From: Symbiodinium sp. CCMP2592
Lineage: Eukaryota > Sar > Dinophyceae > Suessiales > Symbiodiniaceae
Direction: 5' to 3'
Assembly (NCBI GenBank): GCA_905221615.1
Contig: CAJNDT010004879.1
Location: forward strand, 186,001 to 250,000
DNA: 64,000 nucleotides
The translations under genes and the position numbers were made by a program. Under the pieces are notes generated by a model. It saw nothing but the letters and a program-made list of their open reading frames with translations. It did no database searches and had not been told where the DNA came from. The first letter of the stretch is position 1, and the number at the start of each line of letters is the position of its first letter. Of this stretch, positions 1 to 12,325 are shown piece after piece.

Positions 1-684
1 TCTGTGAAAAGCGCGTCACAGAGTTACTAGGGCAGACCCTCGGTTTCAACAGTTTGATGAGCGTTCACCAAAGTACTCTGCCCGAGGCGAGGTGGCATCA
101 AAGGCGGGTCTGGGCACCAGCAGAAGTACGAACAGTCCTTGGACGCCGTTGCACTGTCTGTGATGCACTCGATGCACGATTGCGGACAGGCACACAGAGG
201 AGACGACCACGCCGCAGAGTGCGTCCTGAGCTGAGTTTTTAGCCGATGTATACATGTTCCCTGCGGAACAGTCTGACGCTGAGGCCCGGGTCACATCGAA
301 TTAGCAGTCGCTTCGCCTGCTTCTGAATATCTTTGCTTGTTTTTAGGCCATCCGTCTGCGGGTTTATAAAATCTGTAAGCCCTCACAGCCCTGCAACCTT
401 GGAACCCAAAACACAGTTTAAACACACTGAAACCTGCCGAAAATCCAAACACTTGAATCACGAGTGCTTTGATCGACCCAGTGAGTCGGGAGCTCGAATC
501 GCAATGTTTGCTTCTCGGCCACGGGCTCGAATGTAAACGTCAGACTCATCAGATGAAGCTTCGTTCGGTACGTTGGAGCTTGTAGGGTTCAGATCTGTTT
601 CATAGAGGCGTTAAAGGGCTTTCGGTTGTTGGGTTGTTTAGGGTTTGAGGCCTTAGGGCTGCGGGCGAAAATATTCTTTGGGTT
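1..684. other. No gene recognised
   Basis: I see no convincing exon, RNA gene or element here. The short open frames on both strands have no recognisable motif. The last part (about 620-660) contains TTTAGGG-like words just outside the inverted repeat that begins near 685. Confidence 0.5.
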
Positions 685-2585
685 TAGCGCGTTTCAGATA
701 GCGCCGTTAGCGGGGTGGGGGGGGGTTCGTCCTCCGGGAGTATTGAGGGGGGGAGGGGGGGTTTATAATTCCTACTCCCTGAGTATGGAGGGGGGGGGTT
801 CATACTCCTTGAGTATGGAGGGGGTTCCTACCTGAGTAAGGGGGGGGAGGGGAGGGGGGGGTAATGGCATCGACATTTGATTGGAGCGGGGGTTGAACTT
901 GTGTTTTGGAAAGGACTTTTTTATTCAGTTCTCCACGGCTGAAAAGAGCACAGGAGTTTGCAGTTTCAACAATGCGGGAGGTTGCAAAGCCTTCAAATCA
1001 ATCATGGTTAATCTCATACTTAGTGGTACAAGTGGCTTCCGAGAGCGGGGAGTTTGCATTTAAAAAGCGAAGGGGTTGGGGGGGGCGCAGCTCCCCCATT
1101 TGCAAAGCTTTCCAAGCACTCATGAACTGATTGCATTTTCTTCGCTTTAAACCCCTGAAACGTCTTCGTATCGCTTTCTCCTCTGGGAACGGGGAGTTTG
1201 CAGTCAAAGAAAGCGGGTCGAAAGGCGCAGCTCCCGCCACCGCCCATTTGCAATGTTATTTTCTGCGCTATCAACCCCCCGGCTTTCCCTTTTGTGTGTG
1301 TCGTAAAAGACGTTACCCGGCGATCAGCACTCATGATGAATTTTATCTTCTTCGCTTTTGACCCACCTGAAGCGTTTTCGCGTGGCTTCCTCTTTGTTAG
1401 TGTGTTGGCGAACACGTTTCTATTCATTGCTTCGCGGCTTAAGAGAGCGGAGAGTTTGGTCTAAAAGAGCGGGGCGGTTGGGGGGGTGCAGTCCCCCCAT
1501 TCGCCAACCTGTCAGATGGTGCATGCGCTTCGTGGTACTAGTGCCTAAAGAGAGCTACCACTAAGTATGACATAAACCATGAATGATTTGAAGGCTTTGC
1601 AACCTACCGCATTTTTGGACTGCAAACTCCTGTGCTCTCTTAAGCCGCCTTCCGACCCGCTTTTTGTGACTGCAAACTTCCCTCTCCCAAAGGAGAAAGC
1701 CACACAAAGATGTTGCAGGGGGTTAAAAGCGAAGAAAATACAATCAATCATGAGTGCTTGGACAGCTTTGCAAATGGGGGGGGGACTGCACCCCCCCAAC
1801 CGCCCCGCTCTTTTAGACCAAACTCTCCGCTCTCTTAAGCCGCGAAGCAATGACTAGAAACGTGTTCGCCAACACACTAATAAAGAGGAAGCCACACGAA
1901 AACGCTTCAGGGGGGTCAAAAGCGAAGAAGATAAAATTCATCATGAGTGCTGATCGCCGGGTAACGTCTTTTCCGACACACACAAAGGAGGAAAGCCGGG
2001 GGGTTCATACGACCCGCTTTCTTTGACTGCAAACTCCCCGCCCCCAAAGGAGAAAGCCACACGAAGACGTTTCAGGGGTTAAAGCGAAGAAAATGCAATC
2101 AATTCATGAGTGCTTGGAAAGCTTTGCAAATGGGGGGGCTGCCCCCCCCCCCCCCCAACCCCTTCGCTTTTTGAATGCAAACTACCCGCTCTCGTGAGCC
2201 GTACCACCTAATCGCCGGGAAACGTTTTCTCCAACACACACAAAGCAAACGGCAGGAAAACACTTCAGGTGGTTTAAAACAACGAAGAAAATGAGATTTT
2301 CCATGTATGATTTGAATGCTTTGCAACCTCCTGCATTTCTTAAACTGCAAACTCCTGTGCTCTCTTAAGCCCCGGAGAACTGAATAAAAACGTCCTTTCC
2401 AAGACACAAGTGCAACCCCGCTCCAATGAAATGTCGATGACATTACCAACCCCGAGCCCCGCAGACTACGATGAAGCCCCCCTCCCACTCTTCCCCCCCC
2501 TCCCGCCTCGGGGGTGGGTGTGTCCATACTCCGGAAGAATAAACCCCCCCCACCCCTGCGCTAGCGGCTTGGTCTCGCGCGTTTA
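685..2585. repeat. Large imperfect inverted repeat (foldback)
   Basis: The arms at about 868-1508 and 1785-2449 are reverse complements of each other over most of their length, with scattered indels. Matching landmarks are the CATCGACATTTGATTGGAGCG region (868-895) against 2425-2449, and the ACGTTACCCGGCGATCAGCA region (1310-1330) against about 1950-1970. G-rich outer tracts (about 690-867 and 2450-2585) also mirror each other. The central 1509-1784 holds a further diverged copy of the same sub-unit, which starts with TTTGCAAAGC and contains an ATTTTCTTCGCTTT core. No coding potential was recognised. It may be a foldback or MITE-type element or a palindromic satellite. The arms are visible directly; the class is inference. 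Confidence 0.8.
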
Positions 2586-5500
2586 GGGTTTGTGTCTGTT
2601 GGTTGCAGGGCTCCGGGTCGTCCGTGGGCGAAGTTTCCGGTGCAAGAATCAGGCTGTACGTGAATCAGCCGATGCGCATGCCCGAATCTGCTGTCCAGAG
2701 TTCGGCACGTTGCACGAATCGCTGCTGAGAACGCGATGCCAGAGCGTAAATCGGTCTTATATTCTCATGACCTCTTCAGCGCTTCCGGAAGTCCTTGCCG
2801 GTGTCTGTGTGTGTGTGTGTGTGTGCGGAAGTGTTGAGTGGCAGCTGAAATTTAACCGTGTGTATCTGTGTATTGGTGTGTCAGCGGCTGCAGAAACAAG
2901 TATCATCAGACCCTTCCAGTGTGACTTAGGTCGCATGTGTTCTGCGAGATCTGGGAGTCTGCAGGCACGGCGGATTGTTGTTATCGCAATCAAGTTTTTA
3001 GGAGCATGTAAAGGTTCAAAGGTCGGCATGGAGACCAAGCCGCTGGCCAAGAATACCAAATTGTGTCGATATTCATACTTTCCAAGCTGGACGTCTGGTG
3101 CTGCTGCTTTTCAGGTGTTTTCGGGTGCATATGCAACCTTTACGTCCTAAGCTTCGAATCACACCTCGTTGCACAGCTTGTGCTCTGGGCTCTTTCATGG
3201 CGGTAATTGTGGCTGGAATCATGCTGACGACGCGGCTGGAGCATTTCTCAGTAGCTCTTCGAGGTGTCAGGAGGCGGCTTGGAGAAACGGATGTGTCGAG
3301 AAGGGAGTTTAGTTCCCCCAGCAGTGCGGTACAGTGTCCGGAGGAAAGAGAATGTGCGCGGGAAAGTTTTTCTCCGACGGGCGGCTCCCACTGTGGCACG
3401 CTGCAAGTTTTGCGCTCGCGGCGTCCTATGATTTACAGGCGATCCTGGTGGACACTGGTCACGGAAAGGCCGGATTCATTGTAAATTACATGGACCAGGT
3501 TTTGGCCGAAAAAGCAGCAGTCCTGGGGCTTCCTCCTGAATTTCGACAGTTGGCGAATCCCGCCCGTACTTGGGTGCAAGCTTTTGGCATCTTTTGGCCG
3601 TGGCTGTGGATCTGCCACCACTCAGGGAAAGGCATCTCGGTCGCGCTCCCGAATCCTCTTGAATCCCATCGTCGTTGTCGTACTTGCAGCTTCCCTTTCC
3701 CTGCTGTGCTGGTTGGTGTTTCGCGAGTTCGGCTTTTAAGTGCTTTCTATGGTTTTCGTGACAAGTCTGGTTCCATTCCTTGAGTGTACCGAGCGCTTTA
3801 GTGCAATACTTCATGCCATTTATGCAGTTTGCTACTTCCTCTCTTTCTGCTACTCCGGTGCAGCCGACTATTCTCCAGCGGGCTTAGCTGAACCGGGCAC
3901 GGGGTGTGCCTATAGAGGCCGCCGGACAGAGGTCCCTGGCGACTGGTCGCCAAGAGCTCAGTGTTTTAGCCTTCAGCGCACGTTCTCTCCGACAGTCGCG
4001 CCGCGGTCAGGTCATTCCTCGTTCAGGCTGTGAAGGCTTGAGCTTGAGCCAACTGCGCCAGCTGGCCCGCTCGACCGCTCGACTCGCTTCTTTGAGAGGC
4101 CGGAGCTGGATCGGAGGAGGCTCCGAGGACGACCTGTCCGGTGCATTGTGCTCGCCTCGAACACCTGCTGTCACGACATCCGTTGCGACGACTCGATAAG
4201 GTCCGATTCTGTCGCAGCAGCAGCTGCTGCGGAAGAGGCGGCAGCCTTCGAAAATATGGGAGTATGAGCGCGCGACGCCGGCGATGCAGAGCCAGGACGG
4301 CAGTTCACCATCTGTAATGGATGAGGCCTTGGCCAGACTCGAGAAGAGCTTGCTTGTATGGGATTGGGAGATTGGCACAGTACTTCTGGCCTTCCGTTTC
4401 CACAGGTCTGTGCTAGGGCCGCTGGGGTGTTAGAACAGGCGTCTGACAAGTTGCCAACCACTTGAAGCTTTGTGGAACAGAGCTTGTGAAAACATAGCTG
4501 CTCCATGCCGAGTTGCCGTTGTCGATCCCTAGAGTCCGAGAGTCTAGACAGCTGGTTGGGGCACATCTTGCTCCAGTCAAAGGGGGAAGGTTGGCCGGAG
4601 AGCGTTGCACCGAAATCAGCGGGTATTCAGGACATCCTTCGTCTCGAGAGCTATCCACGTGTGCGACCCAAATTCGGCTACTGGCGAAGAGAAGACATGA
4701 GCCCGTGCATGGCCACGTCGCATGATCAGAAGATCTCAAACGCATTTTCCATTGCGACACTTCTGTCAACAAATATGAGGCTCAGCCATGGTACGGTTCA
4801 TATTGTCGTGTGCAGTCAATGTGCAAGTGTAGTGCACTGGAGATGTGAGACATTTCTCTCGGTGGTCGTGACGGCGTTTTGACTGTCGACTCGGCAGATG
4901 TTGCCTTCTCCGAACTACGCTTGAGGCAGAACGCTGGCCTGCCAGTATTCCTATCTTTCCGGCTGGCAGGTGGTGGCATTCAGCAGTCGAGACGCGTGGA
5001 GATCACTTCTGACACAGTTCGGAACTGAGCAGTGAAGTTCTTGTTTCTGGACGTCATCTGTGGCCGCCCTGCCGCTGAGGAACCACATTTGGTATTTATT
5101 GTCGCAAGGTCGCTCGTTGCATGCCGTAGACTGAGTCGGCATTGCAGATGCTTGAGCCCCTGAGCTGTGAAAACACCATGCGCCGTGTCGAGGTGCTGCT
5201 GCTTAGCCAGTCGCCTGTCCGTGTTGTCACCAACTTGCTCATTTTCGAGAACCGAACAAAGGACTGCACATGTCCTGCATTGCATAGAATGGGCTGTACC
5301 GAAGCCCGTGTCAGATCAATCGAAGTACTTGTAACTCTGCTTAGCTGGGCTTGCACAGGCTGCGGCGCTCTGTGCACTGAATGGCTGGGATGCGAAGCCG
5401 CGAGCCGTAGTTGGTTGTTGAAACTTGCCGTTTGCAGAGAATTGAACAGAGACCTATGTGCTTTTTTTCCAAGCTCAGGCAGTTGCCATTGCTCTGGACT

Positions 5501-7737
5501 TAGCACGGCGTGTGGGCTTCGTGATTGTTTACCTGCCAAAGAGCCTGAGGCTCACTCTGTTTCTCGGCTTACGCTTCAGAGAGCTGGATGAGCCCTGGAG
5601 CCAAGAAACACTTGTGACAGATCATGACATGCCCTGACATATCATGCGATGACATCTCAACGGCCACGCCGTGATAACCTTGCTTGAGTTTTTGAGGATC
5701 CGTCAAAGCCTGGGCTTGCTGCGGCCCGACCAGGACAGAGCTTCCCTTCGCTCTCGCGGAATCTCGCAGATACCGATTCGTGTCGAGGGACGGACAGCCT
5801 CTTTTGCGGCTTAATTCTCGGTCTCTCATAGTTAACGCTCAGCGCGACAGCCTGCCGGTAAAGCTGAAATTGGCAGAATTCAGGCACGTGTAGTTCCAGA
5901 CGGTTGTTTGCTTTTGTAGGGCTTAGGTTTTGCGGCTTGTCGGTGTTGAGGGTTCAAGGTTTTCATCGTGTGGTTTGCACCGGGAGCTATGCAATGCAGA
6001 AAGCAATGAAACCTGAAGGCCTGCGCGTCTGTTCGCAAGAGGCGTTTTGTGTGGTTGTGCTCCGTGTGCTGGGCAGTAGGAACACATTTGGGTATGTTTT
6101 GGGTGGGCATATACACACTGCTAGTGTTTGGTTCTAGGATCCGTTTTGTTCTTTTTTTTAAACGCCTAACGGTGTTCGTCTCCAAGGTTCAGGGCATTTA
6201 GGGGTTAGGGTTGAGGGATTTTCTAGTTCCCGTATGCAATCCCGTGCGACTGGGCGGGTGTTTGAACAATACGGGCTCCGTCAGCGAACATGCATGTCTT
6301 TGAATCTCACGACGCGTCATTGAATCCACCATCCAGTGTGCGAATCCGCGTCGTCGGTGCGTGAATTCGATGCGGTTTTGGTGGCATGCCTTGCTGGCGA
6401 TGCAAGCATTTTCTTCGCAAGCTCTACGAACTCTGCGGAGGTGTTTCGAATGCTTGAAGAAACCGGTCAGCATGAGGAAATTCAATGAAGTTTCGCCAGA
6501 ATGAATAAGACGCAAGGCTTCACAAGTTGAGCTCCAGTGTCTGCCTTGGCAAAGTTGATTGTCTGTGTTGTTGTTGAATGCTTCGGTCAAGGAGATGCAG
6601 GGCTGTCAGATGGCACGATCCTTGGGACGAGCATGAACAGTGTTCACAGTCAGACAGACAAGTTTCATGACTCAGTAGTCGGGGAGAGCAGCAGCCGCCG
6701 AGGTCATGGACTTTATCCATTCTGGGTATTCGTGCGCGACGATGGTTTGTTTCCCAGCATCTTCGCAGTTACAGTTGGAAAATCCAGGGTGCTACTCGTG
6801 CTGGTGGTCGTAGGGGTTGTGACCTTTGGGACGAAAGGTGTTGTGTCAATGCCAGTAGAGCACACAGCACTTCCGACAAGGTGCCCTCTTTCTCGCCGCC
6901 TCAACGGGAAAGAGCGTCGCTAGCAATTCCAACGCTGACGGAGCCTCCGGCAGTCGCCACAGCCCCAGAGTCCCAGAGTCCAAGAGTTCAGAAATTCCAA
7001 GACGGCCATCGAGTCACCGCCTTGCGGCCTTGCAAGGCTGATGTTCCGCCTATCTGCCTTGTTGCATTCCATAAAATCCATAAACTTCTGCAAGTCCGAA
7101 GTGTTCTTTGTAGCTTTGCTTCGTGTCGCCAGGCAGCTGCCATCGGATCGAAGCTTCGTTTCCAGACTGCTCGCAGTGTGCCCAGCACTTGTCATGCCGG
7201 GACATCCAACGTTATTTCTTGGCTATTCCTGGCCAAAGTTGTACTGCCTGCTGGGCCCTGCCAGGCAAGAGCGGTTCCATCTGCCGCTGCATTTGTATCG
7301 ACATACAAAAATGTCTCAGGAACAAGCCATGCAGTTCGTCACCAGATTGGTGCTCGCACTCAGCATCCGTTCAAGGAAGGCGTGCTGAAAACTGGTCTTT
7401 GCATCTGGCAGCAGTTTCGGCAGCACTAGATAGTCTGGATAGTCGCCTCCGGCAATCGGCCCTCCGCCATGATCGACGCGAGTGAAGCCCCTGCAGCACC
7501 TGAGCTAGAGGCCGTGTTCACCGGGGGGGAAGTGAGTGCCAGAAGAACTTGTTTTGCCTGAGCAGTTTGTTCTCGTTCCATGCTCGTTGACTTGCTGCGA
7601 GCTTAGAGATCAAGCAGAGGCCTAGTAGGCGTTCCATGCTCAATCACCATTAAAAACTACAGGGGCATTCGCAAGAGGACTTAAGTGAAAGCCACCACGA
7701 ATCGACGAAGTCCCAAGTCGCCTTCGTCGCGTTTCGC
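2586..7737. other. No reliable gene; one weak candidate exon
   Basis: Most of this stretch reads like intron or intergenic DNA. The best protein-like stretch is + strand 3352-3600. It translates to a smooth sequence containing LPLWHAASFALAASYDLQAI followed by GHGKAGFIVNYMDQVL, but matches no family I recognise. A (GT)n tract lies at about 2801-2825. TTTAGGG-like words occur at about 6190-6215. Confidence 0.35.
2801..2825. repeat. (GT)n microsatellite
   Basis: A run of GT dinucleotides flanked by degenerate GTGTCT and GTGCGG units. Confidence 0.85.
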
Positions 7738-7865
7738 ATGTGGCTCTGGCCATGGTGGAGTCGATGCTGGCTGCTTGCGCTGCTTGCAGCTTCTCTGGTC
7801 GCAGCGCAGCGGTCAAAAGCCCAGGAGATTGACAGCCTCATGAGCCAGACCTCAGCCAGCTTCAT
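7738..7865 (+). CDS. First exon with signal peptide
   Basis: The ATG at 7738 opens a classical secretory signal: MWLWPWWSRC, then a hydrophobic core WLLALLAASLVAA, then a polar stretch QRSKAQEIDSLMSQ. A cleavage site around ALAA/LVAA-Q is plausible. A GTACGC donor-like site at 7866 would end the exon with two bases left over; reading on gives a stop at 7945. The product is unknown. The exon is on the same strand as, and 3 kb upstream of, TPR exons, so it may begin the gene to which they belong, but no connecting exons can be placed with confidence. The signal peptide is seen in the sequence; membership of a larger gene is inference. Confidence 0.5.
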
Positions 7866-10800
7866 GTACGCAACTTTTTCGCGTTCCCGTGTTCTGCACG
7901 TAAGCATGATATATCATGCAGTCATGCAGCAGAAGTGCCAGGTGTAGACAGTCTGTTTCTGGCTGCAGGAGGGCCCTTCTGACTGTGATGCGGCCACTTC
8001 ACGGCAGAATGCGGCCGCTTCGAATGAGTTTGGCCACCCAAGCTTTCTTCCAACAAGAATCGCAAAGCGAGACCAGGTTGAGAACTTTGACTTCTCCCGC
8101 GCCAGCTTTGCGCAGCCGGTAGCAGAAGGAGATGACTTTGAGGATGCGTTCTATCCGGCTGCTTGAACGGCGACGTAGTATTTCCTGGCCTTCCTTGACC
8201 GTCCTTGACCTCGCAGGTTGACCACCCTTGACCCTAATGGCCCTAATGCAAGGATGTCGGCTCCTACGAAGATTTGCCTGAGAATTCAGAGGCCTCCCGC
8301 CGTTGTTTGTGGAGGGTGCAAGTTGACTGTTCCGAGCAGCAGCTACGTGTCATTCAAATCACGCCCTCTTTTGAAACCCGCTTTTGACACATGCATGCCG
8401 AAGCCCTCCGATGACAACATGAGTCTGGGCATAACGGGCACAGTACAAGTAGAGGGGGCTGTGCGTGGGGCGCATGGGGAGCTTTGGGGTCCCAAAATCC
8501 CGACAGCGACATACTTGGAGCCGATTATTGGCACACGCTGATTGTCGTTGCATGCTTGAGATTCTGATGCGAGTGATCTTGTTGATCAACATGTTGATTC
8601 AGAAAGCTGCACCAATCCGAACTGGTCAGGCAGCTGTCGATGGAGATGTAGCTCCAGGTCCCAATGAATCTTGCTGCCGTCTTCAAAGCGACGCAGCATT
8701 AAGACTATGCCAAGCCCTTACAGCCAAGATGTAATTGGGAACGGAGACGCAGCGTGCAGCCAGCCATAGCCAGCCTGAGGTGCCAACAAGACGTCACCTC
8801 TTGTAAAAGCAGGAGATCCGCCGTTGCTCATGTGCAGAGCAGATGATATGTGCTCGACAGCGGGCTTTGTGCCCTTCGTCGTCTGCCCGGTCTGGGATCC
8901 AAGGCTGGCCTTGGTCGTGTCCCATGCGCCGAAAAAGCTTCGAAACGGAGCTTTGACGGGCGCTATCAATGCGATGTGGTGTGCTGAACAAGGACTGCAG
9001 ACGGTGTCGGTAGCTGAGACGGTTCTGACAAGTCGCCTCAGCCTCTTCAGGATACCCGTTCGTCCTGGACCAGCGCAACGTGGAGCCAGCGTCAACGAAG
9101 TCCCAGGCCTGGGTGCTCGGACTTGTGTTGGCAGGTCTTGGCAGCAGGTAACCAGGTAGCATCGCACCTCACGCGCTGTGTCACTGGGTTTTTGTATGGG
9201 CCGGGTGGAAATAACCCAAGCGCCGTGCCGCGCTGCTACACTGCTCAGCACTGCCTCACTGCCTTCTCACTTTGCACTCCAAGATCGCTTTTGGAACAGC
9301 TATTGCTGACTGCCCAAGCCTTGCCACGTAGATTCAGATGGTGGCATGGTGGCACAGGGGCCGGTGAGCCTACTCCGCCGGCATTGAGTCCTTTGCAGGT
9401 TGAAAGTCGGGCAGTAGGGAATCACCTCAAATGGGTGACTGTCACTCTTTAAATGCTTTCCATCTGCTGTCGACCGACGACGGGGATCAGAATCATCGGC
9501 TTTCAGGTGATCCCTCACTGGCTGGAGACCTGCCAGCGGGAAGGCATCAAGTGGATGCTGTGGCTCGTGGCTCGGCACAGTATAGCTTTTTCTATGCGAT
9601 ATGGGAAGACGGTGGCTGCAAAGGACAGTGACACCATCTTGGTGGGGCAAGACGCCAGCCTTGATTTTGTCGCCGATGCCGACCCCCGAGTTATGTCATG
9701 CGGAGCACATGCTGGTGTTTTGCAGCAGCACACGCGGTTTGCGTTGCAGCGTGTAAGGTCGCAGGGAAGTTTAACGGCAGTGATGCCCAGATCATTCTTA
9801 CCAGCATCCAGAACTCTTCCGTCAGATCCCCGGGGGCGGTCACGAGCTGCTGGCCCTGGCCCCAACCAGCGCAACACTTGTTCGCCGAGGACAGGCAGCA
9901 GTCAAGTGCTGCAGCCACAGCCAGCTTTGGTATAATCTTTCTGCGATGTGCTGCGCTTGGTCGTCGTTGGGGTCATCAGGGCATCAGAAGTGGTGATCAT
10001 GCAGATCAACTTGAGAGTTTGCCTCTCAGGTAGTAACTGGACGAGATCTTTGATGCAGAGAGTGGGGAACGAGAGCTTGGATCAGGGAATACCTGATGAT
10101 GAAGCCCTGAGAGAAGTGTTTCTCTCCGGCGATTTGGAGGCCAGCATGCTTTTCGTCCCACTGTGTTGGTGTGGTGGCAGACATGTCCGTGCACCACAGC
10201 CATTTTGAACCAGAACGGCTCAGCTATCTACTGCAAAGCGCCAGGAGAAGCGGCAGTTCATCCAGCTGCTGCCACAGGCAACGAATCCTGCATCTCTGCT
10301 GTCACCAATGGCTGAGCCACAGCCAGTAGCTTGGCTGACTTGCACTTGCACTGTGCATGGGGTCAGACTTAGCCTGAGTTGCGAATGTGGAAGCGCGCGA
10401 TAGGAGCTCTGGCAGCGATGAAATCGCGATCCAAGCACGTACGTTTGAAGCTCTCACACTTGAATCGCATGCGAGTCACGAGGGTGGCTGTGTTTCAAGG
10501 TTGAGGGTTTCTGCGTCCTGGCGCGACTCCCCTGGCGTCAGCAAGCGAGTGCGCACCCCTGCGGTACGCGAATGCGCTTGGAACCTCCGGTGACCAGCCG
10601 AGGTGCTGCAGCTTGCGGAGCTTCCCGCCTCAATCCAGAACCACACCTTCTCTGCTGCACTCAGAGCGCGCTGCGACCAGGCCATGCTAGGCATGGCCTG
10701 GAATTCGAGCGACGCTAGACTGAGAGTGGATTTACGGCATGCGCGCAGTGCAGTGCGCATCGTGCCCGCTTCTGAGCCGAGTTGGTGCAGCATGCCTACG

Positions 10801-10933
10801 AAAACAGCTTGTTCCTGGCGGCAAGCAAAGACTTCCGAGAAGCTGGGACTTCCAGGCTCTTCGCCGTGCAAGTTTCTGTTTCACGAGATTTTGCAGCAAC
10901 TTTCCGTAAGTTTGCAAGTGTCAAACTGACCAG
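7866..10933. other. Intron-like DNA with unassigned candidate exons
   Basis: No named domain is visible. On the + strand, about 10048-10180 encodes an amphipathic stretch (NESLDQGIPDDEALREVFLS) and about 9480-9690 another protein-like stretch (GQDASLDFVADADP). Either could be an exon of the same gene as the neighbouring TPR exons. No family was recognised. Confidence 0.3.
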
Positions 10934-11034
10934 GTATGCTTTTCTTCTGGCCAAGCGACTTAAAGAGCAAGGACGCACACAAGAGGCGGAAGACCTTCTG
11001 CGCTGGGCAGTAGACGGACTTCATGCGGAGCTCG
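10934..11034 (+). CDS. TPR exon (kinesin-light-chain type)
   Basis: The exon encodes YAFLLAKRLKEQGRTQEAED followed by LLRWAVDGLHAELG. This is one helix-turn-helix of the kinesin-light-chain / TPR_12 type, with the small residue and EAE pattern at the usual positions, and it ends where such repeats usually read LGxxHP. The boundaries fit splicing: GACCAG precedes G at 10934 (CAG|G acceptor) and GTGAGC starts at 11035. TPR domains are protein-protein interaction scaffolds. The protein is not identified. It is the first of several TPR exons on this strand. Confidence 0.55.
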
Positions 11035-11258
11035 GTGAGCACAAGATTGCAACTCGCCAGCCGTCGAACTGCTTCGGCATGCCAGACGATTTCTTCTGAT
11101 GGATGTTCCCGTGAAGCCTAGGACACACTCTTCGGAAAGGTAGTACTGGCGATGCGTGGAAGCAAGTGCGTGACATGCCTAGTCATGAAACGTGAGCAGA
11201 TGACAGCTGTCACGAAGTGAGTTCTGCATCCCAACAAAGGAAATTCTTGGCAGATCAG

Positions 11259-11336
11259 GATCGAGTAGCTGAAGCTCGACCGCTTTTGCAAGATGCAGTG
11301 ACTGCTGGACTGAAGTCTCTCGGAGCTCACAACCCC
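11259..11336 (+). CDS. TPR exon (kinesin-light-chain type)
   Basis: The exon encodes DRVAEARPLLQDAVTAGLKS followed by LGAHNP, the second half of a KLC-type TPR ending in the LG-x-H-x-P motif. It is preceded by a GATCAG|G acceptor. At 11337 it is followed by GCACCTCGCC, a candidate GC donor very similar to the GCACCTTGCC that starts an intron at 40691. It is 26 whole codons long. Its phase does not join directly to the exon ending at 11034, so at least one small exon between them is missing from this annotation or one boundary is slightly off. Confidence 0.5.
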
Positions 11337-11514
11337 GCACCTCGCCTGGAAAGGCTCCTGCAGTTAGATCCCAATACCCAACCTTTAAGCTTTTTGGGTT
11401 CTTATGGTTTGGTAGGAACCGGAAAGTTTACCCTTTTATTTCTGTGCCCTATTGAGAAGTAAGTCCAACCTCTGAGCAAGTCGTTGTTGTATTGTGTTTG
11501 AGGTGATGCTTGAC

Positions 11515-11587
11515 TGGCAAGAGCGTCTCGTGGCTCTGCTGCGACAGGAAGGTCTTCACCAGGAAGCTGCAGGCCTGCTTCGGCCTA
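11515..11587 (+). CDS. TPR exon (kinesin-light-chain type)
   Basis: The exon encodes WQERLVALLRQEGLHQEAAG followed by LLRP, matching the first helix pair of a KLC-type TPR (LA-x-LLR-x-QGR-x-x-EAE-x-LLR). The 5' boundary is uncertain. A GTGACT donor-like site follows at 11588, before an in-frame stop. It is probably an exon of the same gene as its neighbours at 10934 and 11259. Confidence 0.4.
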
Positions 11588-12232
11588 GTGACTAGTGGTG
11601 GCAGGGGCAAGGCAGCACAAGGCATGGCCAACACAGAATGCATGTCGTCTGCACGGAGGCGTGCTGCGGCAAGTCATCCGTGGTCGCCGAAGGTGGCGCG
11701 AGGAGGCAGGGTTTGTCAGGCCGTAACTTCATCTTGTGTTTGGTAGGTAGGTTCGCAGACAGCTGCCATGCGACTCACGTTGCGGCCGCCAGGCAAAAGT
11801 GAAGGCTGCGGCGCTGCAGCTGCACAAGATCCTTCTCCTCGCCAGCAGCTAGGAGCAACTAACTACTAATGAGGGGATTGTCATGTGCACTCGGGTGGTT
11901 CGTGTACACTCAGCAACTAAGTTTAGTAGCTGTCTTGCAGCAAACCGCGGATTCCGGAGCCACATGAGGTGCGAACGCTCCATCCCCCGAGCAGCTGATC
12001 GAAGAGATCATGTCGAAGCTCGTCTGCGGACATTTGCGGACGTTTCCGTTCAAGGGAGAGCTTGGGCTGCGCTTGGCTGCTGCGCTTGGGCTTGGGCAGC
12101 TCGCAAGGAGTTTCCCCGATGCCGCGGACAGCATTGCACGTCAAAGGCTCATCAAAGCCAACGAGTCTCCCGGTAGCAGCCATGCTGCTTCACCATCTCA
12201 TCGTCTCCCAAACTCGCTGTCGGTTGTTGTGC

Positions 12233-12325
12233 GCCTGGCTGAGGAAATCGTCGAAGCTTTCGGGCGAGGGGAATCTCAACCAAGCAGAATGGGTTCTCAA
12301 GCGAGCTCTTGAGAAGTCTACCCTG
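12233..12325 (+). CDS. Possible TPR exon
   Basis: The region encodes AWLRKSSKLSGEGNLNQAEW followed by VLKRALEKSTL. The EGNLNQAEWVLKRALE core fits a KLC-type TPR helix pair. The frame is open well upstream of the part shown, so the 5' boundary is not fixed. A GTGCTG donor-like site follows at 12326. This is weaker than the exon at 10934. Confidence 0.35.

Noticed and set aside
1020-1464. Overlapping open frames in the inverted repeat
   Set aside because: Equivalent frames recur in each sub-unit by repetition; composition and lack of motifs do not suggest a protein.
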